Below, one piece after another: positions 1-9,100 of a DNA stretch of 42,651 bases (position 1 is the stretch's first letter; each line of letters begins with the position of its first letter). Both the position numbers and the translations under genes were made by a program. The DNA lies in assembly GCA_030524435.1 (NCBI GenBank), contig JAUNGS010000014.1, forward strand, positions 1-42,651, read 5' to 3'. The notes below the pieces were generated by a model. That model was not told the origin of the DNA, ran no database searches, and was given only the letters and a program-made list of their open reading frames with translations. The stretch comes from Eubacterium sp. Lineage in GTDB: Bacteria > Bacillota > Clostridia > Eubacteriales > Eubacteriaceae.

Positions 1-5
1 AAAAG

Positions 6-2231
6 ATGGTCTTTCCAGAGACTGGCAAGGATCACGGTGATTTTATCAGGGGCTTTATGAAGACCATGTCCGAGGACTCGGGGGTTTTTAAAATGGCAAA
101 GGCCTTGGAGGAGATGGTGGCGGGCTGGGGACAGCGTCAGCTGCTTGTGGAGCCCTGCTATCTGATTCTCTCCTGGAGGCCGCCGGCGGCGCTTTCCGGG
201 GAGCAGCGGGCCGTGGCGGCCTTCGAGAAGCTGGGCCAGGAGGAGACCAAGGCCAGGGCCTTTTTGGGGCGATGCGGCAACGCCATGGTGGTCAGGGAGG
301 ACACAGCGCATTTTCTGTACAGCCTGTACTACCGATTTTTCAACAGAAAAAGCAGCCAGGAGGAGTCCTTTGAAAAAAGGCTGAAGCGGGTGTACACCGA
401 TTTTTCTGAGCTTTGGGGAAGGGAGACAGACAAAACCCCCAGGGCCCACCAGCTTTTGGCGCCCCGGGGCATCGACATGACCCATCGGCGCTTTATGGTC
501 ATGGACGGGATGTACTACAGCTTTTTTATCTTTACGGCCTACCCCAGGAGCGTCCCCGCCGGATGGCTCAGTCCGTTTTTGGGTCTGGGGGACGGCTATG
601 ACGTGGATATCTTTTTGAGACGGGAGGATCGCTCGGCCTTTTTGACGGGACTGTCCAGACAGCTGGGGAAAAAGGAGGGGGACATCGGCGCCATGCCGGA
701 AAACAGCGTCAGCACCCAGGAGGCCTTGGAGATTTATCGCTGGAATCAGGAGCTGCAGCGCCGCCTTGTCTCCGGGGATGAGGCCTTCTACTTCACCGTG
801 ATGGTCACGGTGTTTTCAAAATCCCGGGGAACCCTTGAGAAGCGCCGGGGTCAGCTCAGGGATTACGCCCGGGGCCGGGGCTTTGACGGCGTTTTTATCT
901 CGGATTACAGGGAGGCTCTGGCCTCGGCGGCCCTGACGGGACAGATGGCCCCCAGGCTTTTTAAGCGCTACAGGCGCAACGTGCTGACCGACGGCGCCGC
1001 GGCCCTCTACCCGCTGACGACGGCGGTGGCACAAAACAGCCGGGGCATTGCCCTGGGGATGAACCGGGACAACCATACGCCGGTGAGCATCGATTTTTTC
1101 GAGCCCATTGCCAATATGCTGATCTTCGGGGCCACGGGCCACGGCAAAAGCTATCTGGCCATGCTGATCTCGGCGCGGCTCAGAATTACAGGAACCCAGG
1201 TTTTTGTGGTGGCGCCGGCCAAGGGCTTCGAGTACAAGGCCCTCTGCGACGCCCTGGAGGGAAGCTTTATCACCCTGGGGGGCGCCGGCGGCGCTGGCAT
1301 CAATATCATGGAAATACGCCCGATGGTTTCGCCCAAAACGGCGGATGAGGCGACGGCGAGCTGGGGCGGACGGGATTTGCTGTCGGAGAAGATTCAGCAG
1401 CTTTTGGAGTTTTTCAAGGTGATTGTGCCGGAAATCGACAAGCGCAGCCTTAGACGGCTGGATCCTGTCCTTAAGGAGGTCTACGGCAGCCTCGGCATTA
1501 CCCACGACAACACCTCGATTTATGTGGCGGGGAGGGCGGCGTCGGGTCTAAAAAAAATGCCTGTCATCGGAGATATCTGCGGGGTCATCGCCCGGGAGGA
1601 ATACCGGGAGCTGCACTGGCTTTTGCCGGAGCTGGAGCGCTTTGTCTCGGGCTCCTTGGGCTGCTTTAACCGGGAGACCAATGTGGATTTAGACAATAAA
1701 TACTGCGTCTTGGACTTGTCGGCCCTGATGCCCGAGGTCTTTCCCCTGGGCCTTTTTATTGTGGAGAGCTACCTCTGGAACGTGCTGCGGCAAAACAGAA
1801 CCGATAAAAAGGCGGTGATCTTCGAGGAGATGTGGAAGATGCTGGAGCTTCCCCAGAGCGAGGCGGTGATTAGGGAGATTTATAAAACCATCCGGGGCTA
1901 CAGGGGCATCGCCCTGGGGGTGACCCAGGAGCTGGGGGATATCTTAAAGCGGGATTCGGGGAAGACGATTTTTGATCAATCCCGGATCAAGGCGGTGATG
2001 TATATGGAGAGGGAGGGCGCCCGGGAAATCGCCGAGGCCTTAGAGCTTTCGGACTACCAGTACCACAGCATCACCCACGCCCAGACGGGGGAGGCGCTGA
2101 TCTGCACCAAGGAGAAGCATTACAGAACTAAAATTGTGGCGACCGCCGAGGAGGCCTATCTCTTTGAAACCGACGGCAACGCCCTGGAAAGGAGGAAGCA
2201 ATTTGAAGCAAAGAGCCAAAGGGCAGTTTAA
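6..2231 (+). CDS. VirB4/TraE-type conjugation or T4SS ATPase (5' end probably outside window)
   Basis: This is a cytoplasmic ATPase that energises a type IV secretion or conjugation channel at the membrane. Walker A is GATGHGKS at residues 375-382 of the frame read from 6, and Walker B is AVIFEE at 603-608. The N-terminal 370 residues have the low-conservation character of the VirB4 N-domain. The frame is already open upstream of the ATG at 6, and no ribosome binding site is visible, so the true start probably lies before the window. The stop overlaps the next gene by 29 bases, which implies translational coupling to the VirD4-type gene. The VirB4-VirD4 order suggests the core of a Gram-positive T4SS. 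Family assignment is firm. Whether it serves DNA transfer or protein export cannot be told from this gene. Confidence 0.88.
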   Translation: MVFPETGKDHGDFIRGFMKTMSEDSGVFKMAKALEEMVAGWGQRQLLVEPCYLILSWRPPAALSGEQRAVAAFEKLGQEETKARAFLGRCGNAMVVREDTAHFLYSLYYRFFNRKSSQEESFEKRLKRVYTDFSELWGRETDKTPRAHQLLAPRGIDMTHRRFMVMDGMYYSFFIFTAYPRSVPAGWLSPFLGLGDGYDVDIFLRREDRSAFLTGLSRQLGKKEGDIGAMPENSVSTQEALEIYRWNQELQRRLVSGDEAFYFTVMVTVFSKSRGTLEKRRGQLRDYARGRGFDGVFISDYREALASAALTGQMAPRLFKRYRRNVLTDGAAALYPLTTAVAQNSRGIALGMNRDNHTPVSIDFFEPIANMLIFGATGHGKSYLAMLISARLRITGTQVFVVAPAKGFEYKALCDALEGSFITLGGAGGAGINIMEIRPMVSPKTADEATASWGGRDLLSEKIQQLLEFFKVIVPEIDKRSLRRLDPVLKEVYGSLGITHDNTSIYVAGRAASGLKKMPVIGDICGVIAREEYRELHWLLPELERFVSGSLGCFNRETNVDLDNKYCVLDLSALMPEVFPLGLFIVESYLWNVLRQNRTDKKAVIFEEMWKMLELPQSEAVIREIYKTIRGYRGIALGVTQELGDILKRDSGKTIFDQSRIKAVMYMEREGAREIAEALELSDYQYHSITHAQTGEALICTKEKHYRTKIVATAEEAYLFETDGNALERRKQFEAKSQRAV

Positions 2232-4128
2232 GGTGTTTTTGAGGGAGTGGGCCGTCTCTGTGGGCGGCGGACGGATTGCGGCGGGGGCCGTCTTCAGCTT
2301 TCTGCTCTGTCTCTATCTGGCGGGGATGACCAGTCAGTTTTTTTCCAGGGAAATTATCACAGGCAGGCGGCAGCTGGTCTTTTCCCCTGTCAGGGTGATT
2401 TTGGAGGGCGCGCTTTCCGGGGAGTGCGTCGCCGCAGCCCTGATGATTTTTGGGGCGGCGCTGCTGGCGGTTTTTCTGATGCTGCTGCAGCTTTTCGGGG
2501 AGGAGCTCAAGGATCCCCTGGGGCGCTTTAAAATGGCGGAGGACAGGGGTCTGGGGTTGGCGGGGTTCTGTAAATGTCCCCAGGCGCTGCCCGGCCTGGA
2601 GGTGACGGCCTACAGAGAGGCTGAGGGATTTATTCTGGGCAGGTACGAGGGCCGTTATCTGAGTTTTAATCCCCAGGGGGCGGCGGATAACCGCAATATC
2701 ATTGTGTACGGCGCCGCCGGATCTGGAAAAACCCGGGGCTTCATTTTGCCCAACGTGCGTCAAATCATCAAAAGGTGGGAGTCGGGGGTTATCTTGGACA
2801 CCAAGGGGATGATTTATAAACATACCCAGGCCCTGGCCCGGGAGAAAAACTACGATGTCTACCTTTTTGATTTAAAAAATCCCGGAGCAGGAAACGGCTG
2901 GCACTGTCTTAAAGACATCGGTCAGGATCTGACGGCGGCTCACCAGGCGGCCAGCGTGATTGTGGAAAATACCCTGGGCCCCGGCGAAAAAAACGCGGCC
3001 AAATTTTGGGTGGACGGCGAGAAAAATTTGCTGGTGGCCCTGATTCTATTGGTGAATTGGGAGGCCGAGACCGCCCGGAAAGGAGGCCGGCGGAAAAACA
3101 GCGCCGCTGATTCCCTCGGGGAAGAAGGCACTCTGGGCACGATGGGGCGGCTCTATGCCCTTTTGACGGCCGAGGGCGGCGCAGCCGCTCTGGGGAAGGC
3201 CTTTGAGGCAATCAGGGTGCAGGCGGGGGATGAGGCGCCGGCCTGGCGGGCTTGGCGGGCCTTTTCGGCCAACGCCAAGGAGGAGGTGCAAGGCGGCTTC
3301 ATCGGAGGCCTGGCGGTGCGTCTGAGGCTCTTTCAGTCGCCGGAGATCTGCGAGGCCTTCGGCAAGGATGAGATTCGTCTTAAGCAGCTGGGCCGGCGAA
3401 GGACGCTGATTTACGTAAATCTCGATGACAGCGACGCTTCCAGAAGCTTTCTGGCGGCCTTTTTCCTGACCCGGCTCTTTTCGGTGCTCTACGCCGACGC
3501 CGACGCCAGGCCGGAGCAGCGCTGCCCGGTGGCCGTCAACGTGGTCTGTGACGAGTTTTCCAATCTGGGAAAAATTCCCGATTTCGATAAAAAAATCGCC
3601 ACCTGCCGGAGCCGGGGAATCGGGGTGTGCATCGTGGTTCAGACCCTGGGCGCCCTGATGGAAATGTACCCGGGGCGGGCCTGGGAGCAGATCGTCGGCA
3701 ATTGCGCCGTCGAGCTTTTGATGAAGGCCGGGGATAAAACCACGGCGGAGCACTTTGAGTGGATGGCGGGACAGACGGCTGTCGTCGACGAGGAGACCAG
3801 CGTTTTCAAACGGGGGCTTTTTGAAGGGACAGATTTGACGGAGGGCTATCGCGAGAGCAGAGCTGAGCGGGAGCGGCCGCTTCTGCGCTCTGACGAGATC
3901 CGAAGGCTTCCGTCGGACAAGGTGCTGGCGGTGGTGGACAACGCCGAGGTGATTTTGGCGGAGAAAATAGATATTGCAGAGCTGCCGGAGGCAGGTGCTT
4001 GTGGCAGGGGGGCGGCGAAGAGGGCGCCCTCCTTCGAGCTGCCCCGGGGCTATTTTGAAAATTTATACAAAGGAGACGAAGAAAAAAATGCTGGAAATGT
4101 TAAAGCTATGGAGAGAGGGCGCCGGTGA
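2203..4128 (+). CDS. VirD4/TraG-type coupling ATPase
   Basis: This is a membrane-anchored coupling protein that selects substrates and hands them to the T4SS channel. Two N-terminal membrane segments lie at about residues 25-42 and 73-98. Walker A GAAGSGKT is at 170-177 and Walker B VVCDEF at 447-452. The C-terminal half has the TraG-like QTLGALMEMYPG region. The frame is open from 2134, but I chose the TTG at 2203 because AAAGGAGGAA sits just upstream (2188-2197) and nothing comparable precedes earlier codons. With that start the protein is 641 residues, normal for the family. It overlaps the VirB4 gene by 29 bases and the next gene by 41, so the three are probably co-translated. Confidence 0.88.
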   Translation: MKQRAKGQFKVFLREWAVSVGGGRIAAGAVFSFLLCLYLAGMTSQFFSREIITGRRQLVFSPVRVILEGALSGECVAAALMIFGAALLAVFLMLLQLFGEELKDPLGRFKMAEDRGLGLAGFCKCPQALPGLEVTAYREAEGFILGRYEGRYLSFNPQGAADNRNIIVYGAAGSGKTRGFILPNVRQIIKRWESGVILDTKGMIYKHTQALAREKNYDVYLFDLKNPGAGNGWHCLKDIGQDLTAAHQAASVIVENTLGPGEKNAAKFWVDGEKNLLVALILLVNWEAETARKGGRRKNSAADSLGEEGTLGTMGRLYALLTAEGGAAALGKAFEAIRVQAGDEAPAWRAWRAFSANAKEEVQGGFIGGLAVRLRLFQSPEICEAFGKDEIRLKQLGRRRTLIYVNLDDSDASRSFLAAFFLTRLFSVLYADADARPEQRCPVAVNVVCDEFSNLGKIPDFDKKIATCRSRGIGVCIVVQTLGALMEMYPGRAWEQIVGNCAVELLMKAGDKTTAEHFEWMAGQTAVVDEETSVFKRGLFEGTDLTEGYRESRAERERPLLRSDEIRRLPSDKVLAVVDNAEVILAEKIDIAELPEAGACGRGAAKRAPSFELPRGYFENLYKGDEEKNAGNVKAMERGRR

Positions 4129-5107
4129 GGCGGAAATCAAGGGGCAGCCTGGCCCAGGAAAGCGGATTGCCGCCATCGACGCCTCGGATATTGAGACCGA
4201 AGAGCGGGTGCGCCAGAGGGAGTTCATCGACCTCCGGGAGCTGGAGAGCTCCGGCCGGGTTACCGAGGGCCGGGTGTACAGCCTTTTTACCATGGAGGAT
4301 ACCCAGGCGGATATTTTAGGGGTCTTTGCCCAGCTCCAGTACGGCAGATCCCGGTTTCAGGTGAGGATTGCCGCCGAGGACTTCTGTCCCTGGCTGAAGA
4401 CGCCGGGGAAAAATCAGCTGATGAAAAACGGAGAGACCCCCAGACAATTTGCCAGGCGCTATATCAGAAATCATATCTCGGCGACGATTCACTACTGCGT
4501 CAAGCAGATCGTCCCGGGGGACGGCGGGGAGATGGTAATTTACGCCTCGAGGCTGGAGGCCATGGGGCGCCTTGCCCGCCAGTATTATTTCAACCCCGAT
4601 CCCCAGGGCTGTATTCAGGTGGGGGACGAGGTGCTGGGGCGCATCGTCTCCACCCACACCCACAGCCTGATGGTGGAGGTGGCCGGGGTGGAGACCTACA
4701 TCGAGGCCGGTGAGGTGTCCTGGGGCTATCATCTGGACTACCGCCGGGAGGAAAAATATCAGGTGGGTCAAAAACTCTGGGTGAAGGTTCTGGAGCTGGA
4801 GCGAAACGAGCGGGACAAAAGGGTGACCCATCTCAGGGTTTCGGGGCGCCAGGCTCAGATCAATCCCAAAATCAGTGAAATTGAAAATTTCCGGGTTGAC
4901 GGCGAGTACCCGGCCACGGTGGTAAGGCATCTGGAGACCGGCAGCATCGTCGCCTTTGAGGACAGCGAGATGGACGGCTTTGTGACCTTCTCCACCCAAT
5001 TTGAACGGCCGGCGGTGGGGCAGCGGGTGCTGGTGCGGCTGCTCAGGGTGGACAGGAAGCATTTAAAGCTCTACGGCTTTGTGACCACCAAGATGGGGAT
5101 GCGCTGA
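4088..5107 (+). CDS. Protein with S1-like RNA/DNA-binding domains in the T4SS operon
   Basis: This 339-residue cytoplasmic protein has no membrane segment. A segment at about residues 175-255 (VGDEVLGRIV, then VGQKLWVKVLELER) has the spacing of an S1 OB-fold. A second S1-like stretch lies at about 268-335 (VDGEYPATVV, then VGQRVLVRLLRVD). The N-terminal 170 residues are not recognised. I chose the ATG at 4088 over upstream codons in the same frame (open from 3974) because AAAGGAG sits at 4069-4075. The gene overlaps virD4 by 41 bases and is followed 13 bases later by ssb, so nucleic-acid binding during transfer is a reasonable guess. The S1 call rests on pattern recognition. Remote alternatives are other OB-fold proteins. 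Confidence 0.65.
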   Translation: MLEMLKLWREGAGEAEIKGQPGPGKRIAAIDASDIETEERVRQREFIDLRELESSGRVTEGRVYSLFTMEDTQADILGVFAQLQYGRSRFQVRIAAEDFCPWLKTPGKNQLMKNGETPRQFARRYIRNHISATIHYCVKQIVPGDGGEMVIYASRLEAMGRLARQYYFNPDPQGCIQVGDEVLGRIVSTHTHSLMVEVAGVETYIEAGEVSWGYHLDYRREEKYQVGQKLWVKVLELERNERDKRVTHLRVSGRQAQINPKISEIENFRVDGEYPATVVRHLETGSIVAFEDSEMDGFVTFSTQFERPAVGQRVLVRLLRVDRKHLKLYGFVTTKMGMR

Positions 5108-5120
5108 AAGGAGAAAAATA

Positions 5121-5528
5121 ATGAATAAAATTGTGCTGATTGGCAGAATGGTAAGAGATCCCGAGCTGAGGACGACCACCACGGGCAAGTCCATGACCCG
5201 CTTTGGGGTGGCGGTGGAGCGCAAATACAAGCAGGAGGGGCAGCCCACGGCGGATTTCATCGACGTGGTGGCCTGGGGGCGTCTGGCGGAGATCATCGTT
5301 CAGTATATGAAAAAGGGCAGGCGCATTGCCATCAACGGCAGACTGCAAACCGGCTCCTACACGGCCAAGGATGGCAGCAAGCGCTATGTGACGGACGTGA
5401 TCCTCGAGGAATTTGATTTCATCGAAAGCGCCCGGGAGAGACAGCTGCAGGAGACGGCCCGGGAGGTGTCCCTGGAGAGCACGCCGGAGTTTCATCTCAT
5501 TGCCGAGGATGAGGAGGTGCCCTTTTGA
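5121..5528 (+). CDS. ssb: Single-stranded DNA-binding protein, operon-borne copy
   Basis: This OB-fold protein of 135 residues coats single-stranded DNA. It opens with the typical MNKIVLIGRMVRDPELR and carries the FIDVVAWGRLAE and GRRIAINGRLQT motifs. It ends in an acidic tip EDEEVPF, the partner-docking tail of bacterial SSBs. AAAGGAG at 5107-5113 precedes the ATG. It sits between an S1-like protein and a small membrane protein, not next to rpsF and rpsR, so it is probably an accessory SSB serving the T4SS element. Plasmids and conjugative elements often carry such copies. Its stop overlaps the next start by four bases. Confidence 0.92.
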   Translation: MNKIVLIGRMVRDPELRTTTTGKSMTRFGVAVERKYKQEGQPTADFIDVVAWGRLAEIIVQYMKKGRRIAINGRLQTGSYTAKDGSKRYVTDVILEEFDFIESARERQLQETAREVSLESTPEFHLIAEDEEVPF

Positions 5529-6025
5529 GCTGGTACAGTGAGAAAAAACGGAGGGCTCAGGATAAAAGCGGCGCCCGGCGGGAGATTTTTCAGTCTGTGG
5601 CGGTGATGCTTATTTTGCTGGCGGCGGCCCTTGCCCTGGGAGACCCGCCCCTGAGTATCTTGAAGGAGCAGCGGCAGACCGTCTCTGAGCCTGCCCCCAA
5701 GGCGGACCAAAAAGAGAGCCCCGGGGAGGCGGAGACAGAGACGGCCTCCGGTGAAAATGAGCCGGAGGAAACCGGGGGAGAGGCAGCTTCTGAGGCGCAG
5801 CCCGTCCAGGATACCTTCTTCCAGGAAACGGAGGATTTTTTTGAAAATTACCCGGAGGATACGCCGGAGGTCTCGGCTGGGGAGGCCGTTTCAGAAAAGC
5901 CAAGCCCGGCAGAAGGCCAAAACAGTCCGGAGGGCTACCAAGCGTGGTCCGACGGCGACGGCACCATCTGGAATAACGGAGATTTGAGTCAGGACGACTA
6001 CGACTGGGGAGAGATTGGATGGTAA
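5525..6025 (+). CDS. Small single-pass membrane protein with acidic Pro/Glu-rich outer domain
   Basis: This 166-residue protein starts at a TTG that overlaps the ssb stop (TTGA), implying translational coupling. A charged N-terminus (SEKKRRAQDK) is followed by one hydrophobic segment at about residues 22-38 (VAVMLILLAAALALG). The remaining 125 residues are low complexity, rich in Glu, Pro, Ser and Gly, ending in a Trp/Asp-rich tail (GDGTIWNNGD). This is the layout of a membrane protein with a disordered extracellular stalk. No family is recognised. Its place between ssb and the large surface protein suggests a cell-envelope component of the transfer apparatus. The gene itself is supported by its tight packing. 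Confidence 0.7.
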   Translation: MSWYSEKKRRAQDKSGARREIFQSVAVMLILLAAALALGDPPLSILKEQRQTVSEPAPKADQKESPGEAETETASGENEPEETGGEAASEAQPVQDTFFQETEDFFENYPEDTPEVSAGEAVSEKPSPAEGQNSPEGYQAWSDGDGTIWNNGDLSQDDYDWGEIGW

Positions 6026-6034
6026 AGCGCAAAG

Positions 6035-6049
6035 GCCCTGGGACAGGGC
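6035..6049 (+). other. Small intercistronic hairpin
   Basis: GCCCT and AGGGC form a 5-bp stem around a 5-base loop in the 101-base gap before the surface adhesin. It is not followed by a T-run, so it is not a convincing terminator. The rest of the gap is AT-rich and could hold a promoter, but I cannot pick out a good one. Confidence 0.3.
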
Positions 6050-6126
6050 GAATAGACATTAAAATCAGATCTCCAAGTTTTTAAAAAGTACTGGAAAAAT
6101 TTAAAGAAAGAGAGGAAATAAAACAA

Positions 6127-9100
6127 ATGAAATTACTAAAGAAAAGGAGCAGCGCCATTGCCGCTGTGATTTTGGCGGCGATGCTGCTGCTCCAGGGACT
6201 GGGACAGCAGACAGCGGCGGTTCTGGCCCAGGAGCTTTCAGAGCCCATAGGTAATCTGGCAGACTACGCCACGGTGGCGGTGGGCGAGACCGAGGAGGGC
6301 TGGATCATTAAATCCTCGGTGAATCCCCAGGCGAAAAAAAGCCGCGCCATTGGGAATTCGGGGGTAAAGGTGTCGAAGGTCTACGGCGGCTACACCTCCT
6401 ACACGGAGATTCTGTCTGTGGTTTCGGACGAGGGTAAAACCAGCATCGCCTACTGCGTGCAGCCGGAGCTGGAGGTGCCCAACAACACAGATTACCGTCA
6501 GCAGATTTTTAACAATGACCAGCTGCGGACGGTGCTGTACTACGGCTACGGCGGCAACGACAGCGCAGAGTTCATGGCCCTGGAGGGCGGCAATGTCAAC
6601 AACGCCTACATGGACACCTGGATGGCAGTGCGGGCGGCCTATAACGGAGGCGCCTATCAGGCGGCCGTGAACGATCCGATGGTGCAGTGGCTTTTGAATC
6701 ACGCCAGCGCACCGGCCACCCGCTTTGAGGTGGGAGGCAGTCTCCAGACGGCGGGCTGGAATGCCGATGCAATGCGCCAGGAGACAGGCTGGTACACCAC
6801 CTCCGGCGGCGGAAGCTTCAGCTTGAATTTAGAGGGCACGGGTCTCTCGGCGGAGCTCTCCGACGGCAGAGTTTTAACGGGCAATACCGCAGACATTGCC
6901 GCGGGCACCTCCTTCAGACTGCTGGCGGGGCCGGATAAGGCGGGGGAGGTCAGCCTGGACATTCCCACCACGGCCACGGGCTACGCCGGCATGATCTTTG
7001 TGCCCACGGTGGATGCCAGCAGGCAGAGCGTTGTGGCGGGCTACGGCGGCGACCCGGCGAGTCCGGCCAGAATACAGGCCCAGTTTTCAAGGCGGGAGGA
7101 GAAATCCCAGGTTGTAAAGCTGGATGTTGAAACCGGAGAGACCTCCCAGGGCGACGCCAGCCTCGACGGCGCTGTCTTTGGGCTGTACGCCCAAAACGGC
7201 GACAAATTGGCCGAGGGCACGGTGTCAAAGGGGATCGTGGAATTTCCGGCCCAGCTCTGCGGCGATTACTATATCCAGGAAATTGCCGCCGGCACGGGCT
7301 ATCTTTTGGATGATACCAAGTACCCGCTGCACCTCAATGATCCGGGAACAACAGCGGTTGTGGAGGCCAAGAATCGTGTGAAGAAGGGTGCGGTGAAGCT
7401 TAAAAAGCTGGCGGTGCCCAACGATGAGCAGAACGAGGACAGCCCGGGTCTCTTAAATCCTTTGGCGGGGGCCGAGTTTACCCTGTCCCTGAAAGCAGAT
7501 CCCCAGACGCAGTACATCAAGGTCACCGACGAGGCGGGAGAGCTGACCTTTGGGGATATTCCCTACGGTCATTACACCCTGAAGGAGACAAAAACACCGG
7601 CGGGCTACATCGGTGCGGCCATTGTCGAGGAGGTGTTTGTGTCCGAGGACGGACAGGTGCTGGAATACTTTTTCGGCAACAGAGATTTTTACGCAGATCT
7701 GACGGTGGTCAAAAAGGACAGTGAGGACGGTAAGCCCGTGGCCCTCAAGGGGGCGCGCTTTAAGGTCTACGACGTGGCGGAGGGGGACTTCGTCACCCAG
7801 TATCCGGCCTCCCATCTGTTTATGCCGGTGAGGGAATGGACCACCGACAGCCAGGGAAGGCTGGGCCTGGACAAGCCCTTGCCTGCGGGCCATTATATTT
7901 TGGTCGAAACCCAGGCCCCTGCGGGCTATCTGGCCTACCAGGGCGGCGAGGAATCGGTGAGCTTTGAGGTGGATGGAGAAAGGTATACGGGGATTCCCTT
8001 TGTCTTAAACGAGGGCAGCTGTACGGTTGTTGAGACCTCGGAAAAATCCTACTACGCCTACGAGCAGTCTCTGGCCAACGCACCGGCCAAGGGGCGTATC
8101 CGGGTGGAAAAAACCGGTGAAATGCCCGACGGCGTCACCAGGGAGGAGACGGAATACGGGACCCTGACCACCTTTAATTTTGCCCAGAAGGCCCTGGCTG
8201 GCGTGACCTTTGAGGTTTACGCCGCCGAGGATATTTTAGGGGCCTCCGACGGCGAGGCGCCCCGGGTGTACCACCACAGCGGGGAGAAGGTGGCGGAAAT
8301 CACCACCGACGCCGAGGGCATTGCTGAAACAGGAGATCTCTACCTCGGAAAATACCGAGTGGTGGAAAAGTCGGCCCCCGCGGGCTTCGTTTTGGACAGC
8401 CGAGCCCAGGACGTAGAGCTGACCTATGCCGGGGAGCAGGTGATGCCCGAGGATAACGTGGTCACCCTGAGCCTTGAAAATGCAAAGCAGCAGGCGGTTT
8501 TCACGCTGAAGAAGAACGAGGAGGCCCTGGAGGATTACACCGTCGGCGAGGATGGAAGCCTGAGGCTGATCAAAAAGCAGCAGCCGGCCAATGGCATCAC
8601 CTTTGGCGTGTTCACCGCAGCGCCCATGGCCGATGGCCGCGGCGGCACGGTGCCCGCCGACAGCCTGGTGAGCGTCAAGACGGTGGCGGACGGCGAGACG
8701 GCGACGACAGAAAACTTCCCGGCGGGAGATTATTACTACAAGGAGCTTGAAACCAGGGGAGATCTGGTGCTGGATACCAATAAATATCCGATCGCCTACC
8801 GCCCCGAGGGCAACGCTTCGGTGATTGTGCTCAGAGCCAACGACGGAAAGGCCGTCGTCAACAGTCTTTTCACGAAGGAATACACCCTGTTAAAGACAGA
8901 ACGCCGGGGCGGAAAGCCCTTGGCCGGTGCTGAAATTGGCTTTTACGACGCCGATCAGCAGCTTATCTGCACCCAGGTCACCGACGATGAGGGGAAAATT
9001 GTGCTGCCGGAGCTTGCGGCGGGCCAGTATTATTACAGAGAGCTCAAGGCGCCCCAGGGCTACGTCAGAGACGAGACCCTCTACAGCTTTGAGATTGTTC

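Noticed and set aside
3046-3753. A 235-codon minus-strand open frame within the VirD4-type gene
   Set aside because: It covers the Walker B region of the coupling protein on the other strand and shows no domain of its own.
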